64,000 nt of DNA, from positions 17,600-81,599 of IMG/VR virus record IMGVR_UViG_3300042400_001600; one strand, given 5' to 3'. The notes beneath the pieces are model-generated. The model was not told where the DNA came from. It was given only the letters and a program-made list of their open reading frames with translations, and ran no database searches. Below are positions 1 through 8,021 of this stretch, piece by piece. Source of the stretch: a virus. Each line of letters opens with the position of its first letter. Position 1 is the stretch's first letter. Both the position numbers and the translations under genes were made by a program.

Positions 1-637
1 GTTCTCCTCGCGGGAAGGATCCAGCGTGGAGATCAAAGGCTGCCGAGGATTCCCCATGCTCGTCACCGGCGCCTCACAGGGGCAGATGGAGAAATCAAAA
101 CAGGCACTTGTGTCCTTGAGCGATTACGGGCAGGCGGTGCATTGTGCGGTGGACGATGCGACGATGAGCCGGGTGATGCTCATGGTGCCGCGGATTATGC
201 AGCAATGTGTGCAATGGATTATGGGCACGCAGGGGTCGGCCCTGAAGGTATTCAGCAGCGTGAGCAATTCGGCGGCACTGGCGCGGGAGGGGGCCTCCAT
301 CATACGCAATGCCACCGGCCTCGAATGGCCCATGTCCCAGCCGCTGCATCAGACCGTTGAGCGCCTGCTCAATCAGATCCCCTTTGCCCGAGGCACCGAA
401 TTCTTCACGCAACACATCACCAACCAGACCATCTCCATCCGGCTGGGCACCATCAAGGACGTGGACCTGCAGGACCTGCTGCTGGAGATGACGCGTGAAT
501 GCCGCAGCGCCTCCATTGAGAACGGCATTTGCACGGCGGACGTGCACAGCATGATTGGGCTGCTGGAGAATTTCTACGGAGGCAAGACACCGCCGATGAA
601 CTACGAGGGGCTGCCGAAGATTGTGGAGATGAGCTAG
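1..637 (+). CDS. Hypothetical protein, 5' end outside the window
   Basis: This is the only gene on the + strand. The frame is open from base 2 at the window edge, so the true start probably lies upstream. The first possible starts inside the window are GTG at 26 and ATG at 56. About 200 residues are visible. They look like a soluble, partly helical protein (for example SQPLHQTVERLLNQIPF) without a membrane segment, and I recognise no family. Its TAG stop and the stop of the opposing gene share the bases CTAG at 634-637, so two transcription units converge here. A 188-codon frame on the other strand of the same DNA is rich in Arg, His and Gln and looks like a shadow. Function unknown. Confidence 0.65.
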   Translation, partial: FSSREGSSVEIKGCRGFPMLVTGASQGQMEKSKQALVSLSDYGQAVHCAVDDATMSRVMLMVPRIMQQCVQWIMGTQGSALKVFSSVSNSAALAREGASIIRNATGLEWPMSQPLHQTVERLLNQIPFARGTEFFTQHITNQTISIRLGTIKDVDLQDLLLEMTRECRSASIENGICTADVHSMIGLLENFYGGKTPPMNYEGLPKIVEMS

Positions 638-1023
638 CTCTCCGGCGGCACCCAAGGCCAAATAAATGCCGCCCGCTCCACATCCGTCGGCCCTGCCACC
701 ATTTCAATCTGATCTCCTGATTTCAAAGTGACGAACACCTTGCATGGCGTCGGTGGGAATGTGCCGGCGGGGAATTGCTGGATGTACTCGGCGAGGCCTC
801 CGGGTTGTGTGACCTCTAGCGTATGCGTGCCGGTATTGTCGCAATAGAGATGCACCCCCTTGGCATCGAACACGTCAATGATCGCCGGGCGTAGATTCTC
901 GCCCGCGGATATTCCCAGGGACATGCGTGCCGATCCATCCCGTAATACAGGAAGCTGGGCATCCTTGTGGGGCGTGGCAGGCGGCATCATGCCGGGGATT
1001 GCAAATACGAATGGGGTGCTCAC
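634..1023 (-). CDS. Hypothetical small beta-rich protein, last gene of the leftward module
   Basis: The protein has 129 residues. It starts with GTG, and the start overlaps the stop of the preceding gene as GTGA, which indicates translational coupling. The sequence alternates short hydrophobic stretches with Gly and Pro turns (FPAGTFPPTPCKVFVTLKSG) and ends in a Trp/Pro-rich tail. This looks like a small beta-sheet domain. There is no signal peptide, membrane segment or catalytic motif. It is the most distal gene of the leftward structural module and probably a minor virion or accessory protein, but that rests on position only. Confidence 0.6.
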   Translation of the reverse strand: MSTPFVFAIPGMMPPATPHKDAQLPVLRDGSARMSLGISAGENLRPAIIDVFDAKGVHLYCDNTGTHTLEVTQPGGLAEYIQQFPAGTFPPTPCKVFVTLKSGDQIEMVAGPTDVERAAFIWPWVPPES

Positions 1024-1457
1024 GGGATGGAAATGGTTTCGGTGGTCTGCAGGGACAGCAGGGAATTGTGCGCCTCGATCAAATCAGTCACGTCTGCCTG
1101 GATGATCGCCCACAGATCATCGGCCTCGGTCGGGGAGGTGCAATGGAACGTCAGCGAGCTGAGCCGGTAGAACGGAATGGCGTAGTCATTGCCGGGCGTG
1201 TAGGAAGGGGCGTCCTCGGGCAAATCAGCCATTTGGTGGATGGAAGCAATTGCCTCGAAGCGATCCCCGGCTGATGCAGCATCCCGCAACAGCGCATGGA
1301 ACACGAACACCTTGGGCGACAAGGTACCGCCGATGTCCTGTGTCACGTCCACCTTCAAGGGCCAGGAATGCTGGGACGCGGAGGCGTCGTCGGCGGTGAA
1401 ATCTACGAGGGCTTGGCGGGCGAGTGTGAGCATGTCGAATTGCACCAAGCATGACAT
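1020..1457 (-). CDS. Hypothetical protein, possible minor virion protein
   Basis: The protein has 145 residues and starts at an ATG with no clear Shine-Dalgarno sequence. The N-terminal part (LTLARQALVDFTADD) looks helical, the middle (PLKVDVTQDIGGTLSPKVF) beta-like, and the C-terminus (DLWAIIQADVTDLIEAHN) helical. The alpha-beta-alpha arrangement and length resemble tail-completion proteins, but no diagnostic motif is visible and this is only a suggestion. It is coupled to the downstream gene by a GTGA overlap. A terminator hairpin lies about 100 bases upstream, so it must be expressed by read-through or from its own promoter. Confidence 0.6.
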   Translation of the reverse strand: MSCLVQFDMLTLARQALVDFTADDASASQHSWPLKVDVTQDIGGTLSPKVFVFHALLRDAASAGDRFEAIASIHQMADLPEDAPSYTPGNDYAIPFYRLSSLTFHCTSPTEADDLWAIIQADVTDLIEAHNSLLSLQTTETISIP

Positions 1458-1550
1458 CGTAATGCTGCAAAGCCAAATGTGAATCTTGGGGCGTGGGAAC
1501 TACCAGCGAAAAAAAAAGGGGCGCAGGTCCGCGGTCTGACAGGGATGCCA

Positions 1551-1603
1551 CACCTAAAAGAAAGCGGGAACCGCCGGGGAATTACCCCCGGACAATTCCC
1601 GCT
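1551..1603 (-). terminator. Rho-independent terminator after the 87-residue gene
   Basis: The outer stem pairs AGCGGGAA (1563-1570) with TTCCCGCT (1596-1603). An inner stem pairs CCGGGG (1574-1579) with CCCCGG (1586-1591). On the leftward transcript the hairpin is followed by TTCTTTT. It begins 10 bases beyond the stop of the gene at 1613-1876. No T-run follows on the + strand, so it acts leftwards only. Confidence 0.7.
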
Positions 1604-1612
1604 GACGGACCG

Positions 1613-1876
1613 CTACTTCCACTCCCGCGGCGCACACGGGAAGAATGCGATCCACTGCCCCGCGACCACCTGCTTTGAGGTGGTAAAGACCCCCTGGGCC
1701 TTCAACCTCCCGATCATGTGCCCTCTTTTGCTAAAGGGCACTACGACCGGGCGGCCGGCGACGAGCTCTGCGATGTGATCATCGCAGGTTGCCGTTTCGG
1801 CGGGCAACTCCGCCACCAAGAACCGCCGTCCGTCGATTTCTTGGATTTCCGCCTTACCCACTGGTGGTTTTGTCAT
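1613..1876 (-). CDS. Small hypothetical protein (87 aa)
   Basis: The protein has 87 residues. The ATG is preceded by a good ribosome binding site (AGGGGA, 6-base gap), one of the clearer ones in the window. The sequence is beta-rich (IQEIDGRRFLVAELPAE, GRPVVVPFSKRGHMIGRL, GQWIAFFPCAPREW) and may form a small barrel. I do not recognise the family. It is followed by a terminator hairpin, so it closes a transcription unit. Its neighbours are the conserved NLTPHAI-type protein upstream and two small virion-like genes downstream. Confidence 0.7.
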   Translation of the reverse strand: MTKPPVGKAEIQEIDGRRFLVAELPAETATCDDHIAELVAGRPVVVPFSKRGHMIGRLKAQGVFTTSKQVVAGQWIAFFPCAPREWK

Positions 1877-2093
1877 TAACCATCCCCTTGCCGCCTTTCA
1901 CGACTTTACAACCGCCGGTTCGGGATTCCGGGGAGGGCGGTGAGGCACTTCTTTTGACCATCACCTGAGACTTGGCCCGACGTAATTGTCGGTTTCTAGC
2001 ACCGCCACGAAGAGGCGTCTGTATGGTGCCGGGCGATTCTGTTGACAGGCTCGCCAGAGCCCCGCTTGCCAAATGCAGCAGCACACGCCTCGG
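1877..2093. other. Intergenic stretch without a supported gene
   Basis: This interval lies between two leftward genes. It contains a 76-codon GTG-initiated frame (2084 to 1854, minus strand) that runs into the next gene. The frame is rich in Ser, Arg and Lys, has only a weak AGG upstream, and its C-terminal codons coincide with the ribosome binding site of the downstream gene. I do not accept it as a gene. I see no promoter, hairpin or repeat that I can support. Confidence 0.4.
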
Positions 2094-2408
2094 TCACGCG
2101 CGGACGAATCCGGGCACAGACTTGATCTGGCCCTTCTCGTCACGCTTCGTGTCCGGGTGCCCGGTGGCAGGCGACACTACGTCGCTCCGGTAACCGTCAA
2201 CCACTTGGCTGACCATTCCGGAGACGATGAGCATCGTTCCTTCCACCTTGTCGGGCAGGTTCTGGACTTCTCCGAACACAGCCTGACAGACACCGTCACC
2301 GTCGAACGGCGTGTAGGTCGAGCCGACCCTGGCCACCTGGCCAGAGGGTTCGAACACACGGCCGTCATTCAGGTGAATGGCGTGTGGTGTGAGATTGATG
2401 AATTTCAT
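2094..2408 (-). CDS. Conserved phage protein of the NLTPHAI / VSPATGH type
   Basis: The protein has 104 residues and starts with ATG behind GAGG at a 7-base gap. The N-terminus (MKFINLTPHAIHLNDGRVF) and C-terminus (DVVSPATGHPDTKRDEKGQ, then SVPGFVR) match a small protein that I recall as widespread in phage and prophage genomes, where it is annotated as hypothetical. It is probably a compact beta domain without membrane segments. No biochemical role is known to me. It stands alone between two intergenic stretches of more than 100 bases, so it may have its own promoter, although none is obvious. Confidence 0.8.
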   Translation of the reverse strand: MKFINLTPHAIHLNDGRVFEPSGQVARVGSTYTPFDGDGVCQAVFGEVQNLPDKVEGTMLIVSGMVSQVVDGYRSDVVSPATGHPDTKRDEKGQIKSVPGFVRA

Positions 2409-2533
2409 GAAAATTCCTCATCTACACAGTTTCCTTTTCACAGTGGAAACTCAACGATTCGACCGCAGCTCTTTTTATGACTGCATCGTTGTAAATTCTG
2501 CCGTTTCTTTATCGGCTCACGGGGCCATTACTA

Positions 2534-3106
2534 CTACCAGCTGCCTCCCTCGAAGTCCTGCCCGTGGGCAAAACCCGAAGTATCGGGACCGTCCGCCTCC
2601 GGGAACTCCGCCGCCACCGTCCAGCACTCAGCGCGTGCTGATACGACTACCCGCGACTCACGCGGAGCCGCCTCCAGCCGACGCTCCAGTGCGGCAATGA
2701 AGCCGTGCGCCTCGCTACCGGCGCCATTGGAGGTTCCCTCCTCCAGGTCCGAGGCGAGACACTCGACGATTGAATCGAGTGTGCGCCCGCCACGCGCCCA
2801 ATACGACGCCTGAGCCCACGCCAGCGCCGCCCTCTCCTCGGAGGTGCCATCGCTGAGAATGGCGGCCTCAGCGACCCCCACCGCGGGGAAATCGCGGCGC
2901 TGTTCGGGGATTGCGTCGAGGTGGTGAACCTGCGCGGTGATAGCACCGCGCGTCAGGGCTTGCGCCTTCTGCGCCTCCGCTTCGGCGCGAGTGCCCACAC
3001 ACCCGTAGGGCAGCGGCTCTGTCACGGGAGCACCCGAGGCGGATGGACCGCCCATATCCGGAGCGCACAACGCGCGCTGCGGGATGGAAGAGGAAGCCTT
3101 CTTCAC
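2534..3106 (-). CDS. Hypothetical protein (190 aa)
   Basis: The protein has 190 residues, starting at an ATG just left of the baseplate genes. The first 30 residues are low-complexity (Ser, Pro, Ala, Gly). The rest is largely helical and Ala/Glu-rich (GTRAEAEAQKAQALTRGAI, TSEERAALAWAQASYWARGG, ASDLEEGT, FIAALERRLEAA). The C-terminus is acidic and Gly-rich. It has no membrane segment or known motif. Codon use and CAATTG content resemble its neighbours. It could be an accessory virion or chaperone-like protein, but the function is unknown. Confidence 0.55.
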   Translation of the reverse strand: MKKASSSIPQRALCAPDMGGPSASGAPVTEPLPYGCVGTRAEAEAQKAQALTRGAITAQVHHLDAIPEQRRDFPAVGVAEAAILSDGTSEERAALAWAQASYWARGGRTLDSIVECLASDLEEGTSNGAGSEAHGFIAALERRLEAAPRESRVVVSARAECWTVAAEFPEADGPDTSGFAHGQDFEGGSW

Positions 3107-3159
3107 ATTTGTATATGACGCGCTGGGCGTCCATATTTCACCCCACCCACCCCCGGCTA

Positions 3160-4536
3160 TTACACGGCGGTATCGCGCACAATCACAATGGCACCCATTG
3201 GTTTCTCCCTCGACACAAAATTCTCAAATCGGGCGCGATTGCTGCCACTCCATTGCCCGACATTGCGGCGGGTGATGACGATGCCGCAGGCCCCGAGCAG
3301 GTATTCGAACATCAACCGCAGCGGGTTCACAAATTTGACGTCCGAGATGGAGGAGAGCCCGACAACCGAATTCAGGTAATTCCCGGTCAGCAATTCATTG
3401 CGCTTCACGGACGCCCAGAACAGATCCTGTTGATCTGTCGGACCATCCAAATCAATTCGCACATGCACGTCGTCATCCTCATCCACGGCATAGGCGCGGC
3501 GCGGTTCATTGGGGGCGGTCAGTCCAGGGAAGGCACACAGCCCGTCCAGCACCAGCCCATCGGACCAGTCCAAGGCTGCCCACCACGCCGAATTGCCGTT
3601 GGTGGCGCTGTGCATGGAGATCGGCTGTCCGATGATCTCGCCAGCGACTACGGAATCCCCGACATGCAATTCCTCGTGCGGGTAGTCGACCGCTACGAGT
3701 CCCCAGTCGAAGCCGTAAAAGAAACGACCGCCGCCGCGCATGACCTCGCGGACCATGCTCGCGGCCGGCGCCACTTGGAAATTGCAGGCACGGGCCAGCG
3801 CCCGCAGAAACGTGGAAGGAGTCTGCGCGCCGCGTTGGTAGGTGGCGATATCCTCGACGGAACCAAATACCGGATCCACCTGCAGGGTGTAATTGAACGG
3901 ATGGTCCTCGACCTTGAACGCACTCGCAACGTGCACGGTCTGCCCGGTGAAAATGGTATCGGGATGATGTAGGAATCCCAGCACGCCCACGCCGCAGACG
4001 TAATCCGCTCCGGCGAACAGCGCCCTTCCATCCGCTGCCCGTAATTTCAAGGGAGTCAAATTAAACGGAATCTTCAGCAGGTAGTTCACGGCCCAGTCCT
4101 CGGGCATGGGGATATTCAGCGTGCCACCTGGCATCAGCAGGATATCGTCCGTCTCCGTGGACAATAGGATGTCGTCCTCTCCTCCCGCTGGCGTGTGTCC
4201 TGTAAATGAGAACTCCCAAGAGCCCGCCGCTGGTCTGCGCCAGAAAGTGAACGCCGTGGTGCCGTCTGAAAAATTCACACGATTCCTGGTCTGCAGGTTG
4301 GCGCCGATCGGAATCACGTCCGTCTGCTTGTAATTCAAATCCAGGTTCTCCCGGATGGAGGTCGATTGCCCGGCGAGCAGTTGCATGCCGGAAATCAAAT
4401 GCGCCTGGCTGGCGGTGTGCCGGGCGAGGGCAGTCAGATGCCGGGCCTTTTGCTGCTCTGCGCCTTTGACCTTTTGCGACCACAGATCTCCCAGCCGTCC
4501 GTAGAGGTCGTAGCGCTGTGAAAGCAGGGGGTCCAC
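3160..4536 (-). CDS. Putative baseplate protein downstream of the wedge
   Basis: The protein has 458 residues. Its start overlaps the stop of the baseplate J-like gene by one base, so the two are probably translated together. The first 60 residues are helical (DLYGRLGDLWSQKVKGAEQQ). The rest is beta-rich with many Trp, Tyr and Asp residues and Gly turns (MPEDWAVNYLLKIPFNL, GRALFAGADYVCGVG). In contractile phages the gene after the J-like wedge is usually another wedge or tail-plug protein, and size and position fit that. I see no motif that proves it. Confidence 0.6.
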   Translation of the reverse strand: MDPLLSQRYDLYGRLGDLWSQKVKGAEQQKARHLTALARHTASQAHLISGMQLLAGQSTSIRENLDLNYKQTDVIPIGANLQTRNRVNFSDGTTAFTFWRRPAAGSWEFSFTGHTPAGGEDDILLSTETDDILLMPGGTLNIPMPEDWAVNYLLKIPFNLTPLKLRAADGRALFAGADYVCGVGVLGFLHHPDTIFTGQTVHVASAFKVEDHPFNYTLQVDPVFGSVEDIATYQRGAQTPSTFLRALARACNFQVAPAASMVREVMRGGGRFFYGFDWGLVAVDYPHEELHVGDSVVAGEIIGQPISMHSATNGNSAWWAALDWSDGLVLDGLCAFPGLTAPNEPRRAYAVDEDDDVHVRIDLDGPTDQQDLFWASVKRNELLTGNYLNSVVGLSSISDVKFVNPLRLMFEYLLGACGIVITRRNVGQWSGSNRARFENFVSREKPMGAIVIVRDTAV

Positions 4537-6317
4537 TATCTCAGCTCCTCCCGGAAGGTGATGGTCGAAGGCTGCAGCAACAGGGTGATATTCCTGGAGC
4601 CCGCCGTGGCAAATGTCTCACTGCCCGTGCCGAGCACCGGATCCACAAATGGCGCGGCCATCACCAGCCCTGCGGCGGAACCGGCAAAGACGGAGGGCGC
4701 GGCGCGGCGGTCAGCGATGGCCGCAGCCAAATCCTCCACTGGCGTGGATGCAGTCGCCGGTAGCACGTAGTTGGCAGCGCTCCATTGCAGGGATCCGGCA
4801 ATGGAAATTTCCCGCACATCCTGGGCTCCAGCATAAAGCATGGCGTCTCCGATCTTCGCATCCGAATACACGTCCGGGTAGGAGAGACCGCGCAGGTAAT
4901 TGTAAATCTCGGTCCTGGCGGCATCCAGGGTCATGGTCATGCCTGCGCGCTTGGTGTAGACGACCTCAAACCGCGAAAGCACGATCGGGATGAAAGGACG
5001 AACCAGGGCCGAAAAATTGACCGGCGCGACGTCCGGGTTGTCGAGATGCTGGGCGACCGGCTGCAGCAAAGGGTCGTGCACGTAGGTGATTTTGAAATTG
5101 GCATACTGGGAGCCGTCGGCCTCCGTGTTCAGCGGAACCAAAGCAACACCAGTCGTCGGATTGCGAGGCATCGGGAACACCGCCCACAACTGCTCAAGGG
5201 AGGTGCCGGCGCAGGTCAGCAGCGGGGCCTTTACGCTGTCCGAGGACTGCGAGTAGATGTCGCACTCAACACCTGGCGTGATAATCACCGAGGGCGCGTC
5301 CACGCTGACAATGCTGCGCACGAGCGTCGGATTGCCCGAGACCAACAACGGGGTGATGAACTGGTTGACCGAGACCACCCCCTGGGTTGTGACGAAGGGA
5401 ACGCGAATGACTTGCGTGTCGTGGAAATCCCACGCCCTGGACTTGGCGTAAATGTCGGCCGCTGGTGCCGCAATGCCCAGCGCATTCACAGAAGCCCGCA
5501 GCATTTCCGCATCTCCGGGGAGCGTGACGCTGACGCCCCGCAGTTCAGGAAACTCCCGCTTCAGGTAATTGACGGATGCATTGCGGGTGACCAGCGCGCT
5601 GGCGGAGAACCGCTCGCGTGCTTGTGTGGCCAGAGTCGGTAGGGATGTCTCGGGACTGCCGGCCTCAAAATCCACGACGGCCGCGGCGCTCACCAATCCG
5701 GCGATGGTCATGTCGAGCGTTGCTGAATCGCCCTGGGTCACCAGCGCCCCCATGGTGCCGGTGACGTGAATGTCCACTGCGTAAACTCCGCCTCCGATGT
5801 CCACCAGGTTGAGGCTGTTGGTCGCGGGTGTGATGGCATTGCCGACGGGGCGAATCAGCATCTGTCCAGGAAACGGCAGCCGCATCGAGAACGTACCCGT
5901 TCCGATGGCAAATCGCAGTCGACGATCCAGGGTGACTTCCGCATCCGCATTGAACAGCAGCCGGATGACGCCGGTGCTCTTCAGTGAATCCTGCTCATAC
6001 ACGGCGAAGTTTTTCAGGAAGGCAGTGACGAACTCACAATTGAAGATCGTGCCGCTGGCGACCTGCTCGAAATCCAAATCGGACATGAACCGACCCATGG
6101 ATGTTTCAAGTGCGACGACGAGATGCGCAAACGGACCCAATACCAAATCCCCAATGACCGAGCCGGGGCGCATGTCCACATCCGGCCACCCGACGAGCAG
6201 GTAGCTCTGAATGCGGGCACGCGCGGAGGCCAGCGCCACGGTGGACATCTCACCCAATGCAGGGAAGTAGGTGGAAATCAAATCGGGTTGCCAGACGGAA
6301 GTGGGTATTGTCGCCAT
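4536..6317 (-). CDS. Baseplate wedge protein, baseplate J-like (T4 gp6 type)
   Basis: The protein has 593 residues. The N-terminal region carries the signature VDMRPGSVIGDLVLGPFAHL (about residues 45-65), typical of baseplate J and gp6 proteins. A beta-rich domain follows. A central segment (FEAGSPETSLPTLATQARER, then NASVNYLKREFPELRGVSV, about 215-265) is another family hallmark. The C-terminal third fits the dimer-forming part of gp6-like wedges. In the virion the family links the hub to the outer baseplate. Its neighbours are a gp25-like protein upstream and a probable further wedge downstream, the usual order in contractile tails. I would assign this role with good confidence from motifs and context. 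Confidence 0.85.
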   Translation of the reverse strand: MATIPTSVWQPDLISTYFPALGEMSTVALASARARIQSYLLVGWPDVDMRPGSVIGDLVLGPFAHLVVALETSMGRFMSDLDFEQVASGTIFNCEFVTAFLKNFAVYEQDSLKSTGVIRLLFNADAEVTLDRRLRFAIGTGTFSMRLPFPGQMLIRPVGNAITPATNSLNLVDIGGGVYAVDIHVTGTMGALVTQGDSATLDMTIAGLVSAAAVVDFEAGSPETSLPTLATQARERFSASALVTRNASVNYLKREFPELRGVSVTLPGDAEMLRASVNALGIAAPAADIYAKSRAWDFHDTQVIRVPFVTTQGVVSVNQFITPLLVSGNPTLVRSIVSVDAPSVIITPGVECDIYSQSSDSVKAPLLTCAGTSLEQLWAVFPMPRNPTTGVALVPLNTEADGSQYANFKITYVHDPLLQPVAQHLDNPDVAPVNFSALVRPFIPIVLSRFEVVYTKRAGMTMTLDAARTEIYNYLRGLSYPDVYSDAKIGDAMLYAGAQDVREISIAGSLQWSAANYVLPATASTPVEDLAAAIADRRAAPSVFAGSAAGLVMAAPFVDPVLGTGSETFATAGSRNITLLLQPSTITFREELR

Positions 6318-6320
6318 TGC

Positions 6321-6713
6321 TTAAAGTGAGGTTTGCGTGGCCGAGGTCACGCCGTTGCTGAATACCATGCTGGCCTGAAATTGCAGGCGGCCAACCTCAA
6401 TGACGCGGAGGTTCAATTGCAATGTTTCCAGGGTGCTCTGGCTTTGCGATGCGTATTCGTGATCGCGCAAAAATGTGACGGTGTCGAGAGCGGCAAAATT
6501 GGCGGCGTGCTGTGCGCTCTGGATGTCGTAGATGACACCACCTACCGCGGCCTTGAAAAGGTCGGTGCCTTTATCCGGAAAGATGGCGTCGCTGCCCTTG
6601 GATGTGCCGATATTGACCAGCGCGTTCTGCTGGATGCACTCCAGATCCGTCACCGCATCGCCGTTCAAGCTGATGGGTCCTTCCTGTGAGAATGTGAGTC
6701 GGAGTCCCCTCAT
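6321..6713 (-). CDS. Baseplate wedge protein, gp25/W-like
   Basis: The protein has 130 residues. The segment ALVNIGTSKGSDAIFPDKG (about 31-49) followed by TDLFKAAVGG corresponds to the central motif of gp25/GpW-like lysozyme-related wedge proteins, in which a long helix is followed by a Gly/Asp turn. The C-terminal half alternates beta-strands (LQLNLRVIEVGRLQFQASMVF). Known family members form the core of the wedge that triggers sheath contraction. It is directly followed by the J-like gene, as in T4-like and P2-like phages. The match is by motif shape rather than identity, so confidence is moderate. Confidence 0.65.
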   Translation of the reverse strand: MRGLRLTFSQEGPISLNGDAVTDLECIQQNALVNIGTSKGSDAIFPDKGTDLFKAAVGGVIYDIQSAQHAANFAALDTVTFLRDHEYASQSQSTLETLQLNLRVIEVGRLQFQASMVFSNGVTSATQTSL

Positions 6714-7060
6714 TTGAAACCGAAGATGTTGGCGATTCGGGAAGGCCGGTAGGTGCGGAGCATGGCATCATGATACCCGAGCGCGTAGAGCTTGCGACGC
6801 CGCACATTGGCATAATCCAAATCGCGCTTCAGTGCTGCCACGTGAATCAGCTTCAATTGCTCGACCGCGGCTTGCAGCGTGTCGGCATTCTGCGCCGTTT
6901 CATTCTGCGCCTCCACTTCCGACTGCAACTCTTTCAGATCGAAATCCGCGAAGGCCTCGCTGGCCATCGGCAGGCTTTCCTTCTGCTTGAGCACGTCCAG
7001 AATCCCCTGCATGGCAGGGAATCGTGAATCGCGATTGATGCGGGTGGTGTCGGCGAACAT
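6710..7060 (-). CDS. Helical hypothetical protein of the baseplate cluster
   Basis: The protein has 116 residues. The central region (FADFDLKELQSEVEAQNETA through LQAAVEQLKLIHVAALKR, about 40-85) should form a long coiled coil. The C-terminus is basic and aromatic (ALGYHDAMLRTYRPSRIANI). It overlaps the start of the gp25-like gene by 4 bases and follows the sigma-like gene by a few bases, so it is part of the baseplate operon. It may be a small structural or assembly protein. No family is recognised. Confidence 0.6.
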   Translation of the reverse strand: MFADTTRINRDSRFPAMQGILDVLKQKESLPMASEAFADFDLKELQSEVEAQNETAQNADTLQAAVEQLKLIHVAALKRDLDYANVRRRKLYALGYHDAMLRTYRPSRIANIFGFK

Positions 7061-7064
7061 CGGG

Positions 7065-7823
7065 TTAATTGACGGTTTGCAGTGCGGTCCTCAATTCCTC
7101 CAGCTTGGTGGCCAGCTTGGCCGACCGCCGGCTCAATTGCACCGGGGACAGGTTTAGCTTTCTAGCAATCTCATGCGGAAGCATCGGCTCGTGGGCTCCG
7201 CCATACCCGGTTTTCATCTCCAGAATCTTCCGGTCAATCAGATCGGATTCATGGTGCACGTAGTGCAGCGCCTCATCGGAATGATCGGACTGGGTGTCCG
7301 AGGGCATTGCCGCATTCTCCCCGAAGGAAGATTGCGAGGCCATCCGCCGGAAAGATTTGCGGATGCCTGCAATTCGGTGCACGGGCAATTTGGAATGGTC
7401 CGCCAACTCTTCGACGTCCGGATCGCGACCAAGGGAATCGCGCAGCTCATTCTCGGACTGCATCAGATGAAAGGCGTCCAATTGGATCTTCTCAGGCACA
7501 TGGACCGGATGCGCCAGGTTCATCCGGCGAAACCTACGCAGGGGCTGCAATTGCTGGGACACCCACGTGGGCAGCGCGGCCCCGTAGGTTGGGTCGTAGG
7601 ATTTGACGGCGCGGGATGTGAGGATGCGCGCCTGCAGAGTCAGGGCTGGATCCTGGGCGGCATTCATGGAACGCAACACCCCCTGAATGGTAGGTTCCAA
7701 ATGCTTCACCGTCGCAGACAGATTGGTGGGCGAGGCGTCAGCCATCCACGCAGCATGCGCAGCCATGTGGGGAGGCGGCTCCTTTAATGGCTTGTCATCT
7801 TCGCTGGGATTTGGCGCAGTCAC
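7065..7823 (-). CDS. Sigma-70-family-like protein encoded in the baseplate operon
   Basis: The protein has 252 residues. Residues about 58-100 (DPALTLQARILTSRAVKSYD, then GAALPTWVSQQL) resemble the end of sigma region 2, where sigma factors have A-x-x-x-[FY]-D-P-x-x-G followed by a W-x-x-Q-like helix. Residues 108-155 (HVPEKIQ, then ELRDSLGRDPDVEELADHS and a helix) resemble region 3. Residues 215-247 (MLPHEIARKLNLSPVQLSRR) resemble the region 4 helix-turn-helix. Region 1 and most of region 2.1 are missing or diverged. It starts with GTG and sits between small baseplate genes. It could direct phage transcription or be a structural protein derived from a sigma factor. The likeness is by motif order, so homology is probable but the activity is not established. 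Confidence 0.6.
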   Translation of the reverse strand: MTAPNPSEDDKPLKEPPPHMAAHAAWMADASPTNLSATVKHLEPTIQGVLRSMNAAQDPALTLQARILTSRAVKSYDPTYGAALPTWVSQQLQPLRRFRRMNLAHPVHVPEKIQLDAFHLMQSENELRDSLGRDPDVEELADHSKLPVHRIAGIRKSFRRMASQSSFGENAAMPSDTQSDHSDEALHYVHHESDLIDRKILEMKTGYGGAHEPMLPHEIARKLNLSPVQLSRRSAKLATKLEELRTALQTVN

Positions 7824-7838
7824 CAGAGGACGATACCA

Positions 7839-8021
7839 CTACTTGGGCTTTGCGGCAATCGCCGCCAGCCGCTGATATTTGCGAACGACCGCAGACATCT
7901 CACCGCCGCAATCTCCGCAACCAGCCCGGCTGCGCAATTTAAGTTCATGCAGTTCGAACTCCATGCGCTGCCGCAAATTGGCAGGCATCTGCAATCCGGG
8001 AATGTCAATTGGTTGCGGCAT
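7839..8021 (-). CDS. Small CxxC protein (60 aa)
   Basis: From the ATG at 8021 the product is 60 residues (MPQPIDIPGLQ...). An in-frame ATG at 8039 and a longer GTG-type extension to 8156 also exist. I prefer 8021 because it overlaps the upstream gene by only 17 bases, but no ribosome binding site decides it. The C-terminal half reads GCGDCGGEMSAVVRKYQRLA: a Cys pair followed by a basic helix. The same arrangement (CEGCELAHVYRKYALLAL) ends the upstream membrane protein, so the two may share a small module derived from a common ancestor. With only two visible cysteines, metal binding would need a partner or a dimer. Confidence 0.55.
   Translation of the reverse strand: MPQPIDIPGLQMPANLRQRMEFELHELKLRSRAGCGDCGGEMSAVVRKYQRLAAIAAKPK

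Noticed and set aside
1854-2084. 76-codon GTG frame before the 87-residue gene
   Set aside because: Low-complexity Ser/Arg/Lys composition, weak start, and its end coincides with the next gene's ribosome binding site.
2428-2450. AGTTTCC/GGAAACT hairpin upstream of the 104-residue gene
   Set aside because: Only 7 base pairs around a 9-10 base loop and no T-run, so a terminator or operator cannot be supported.
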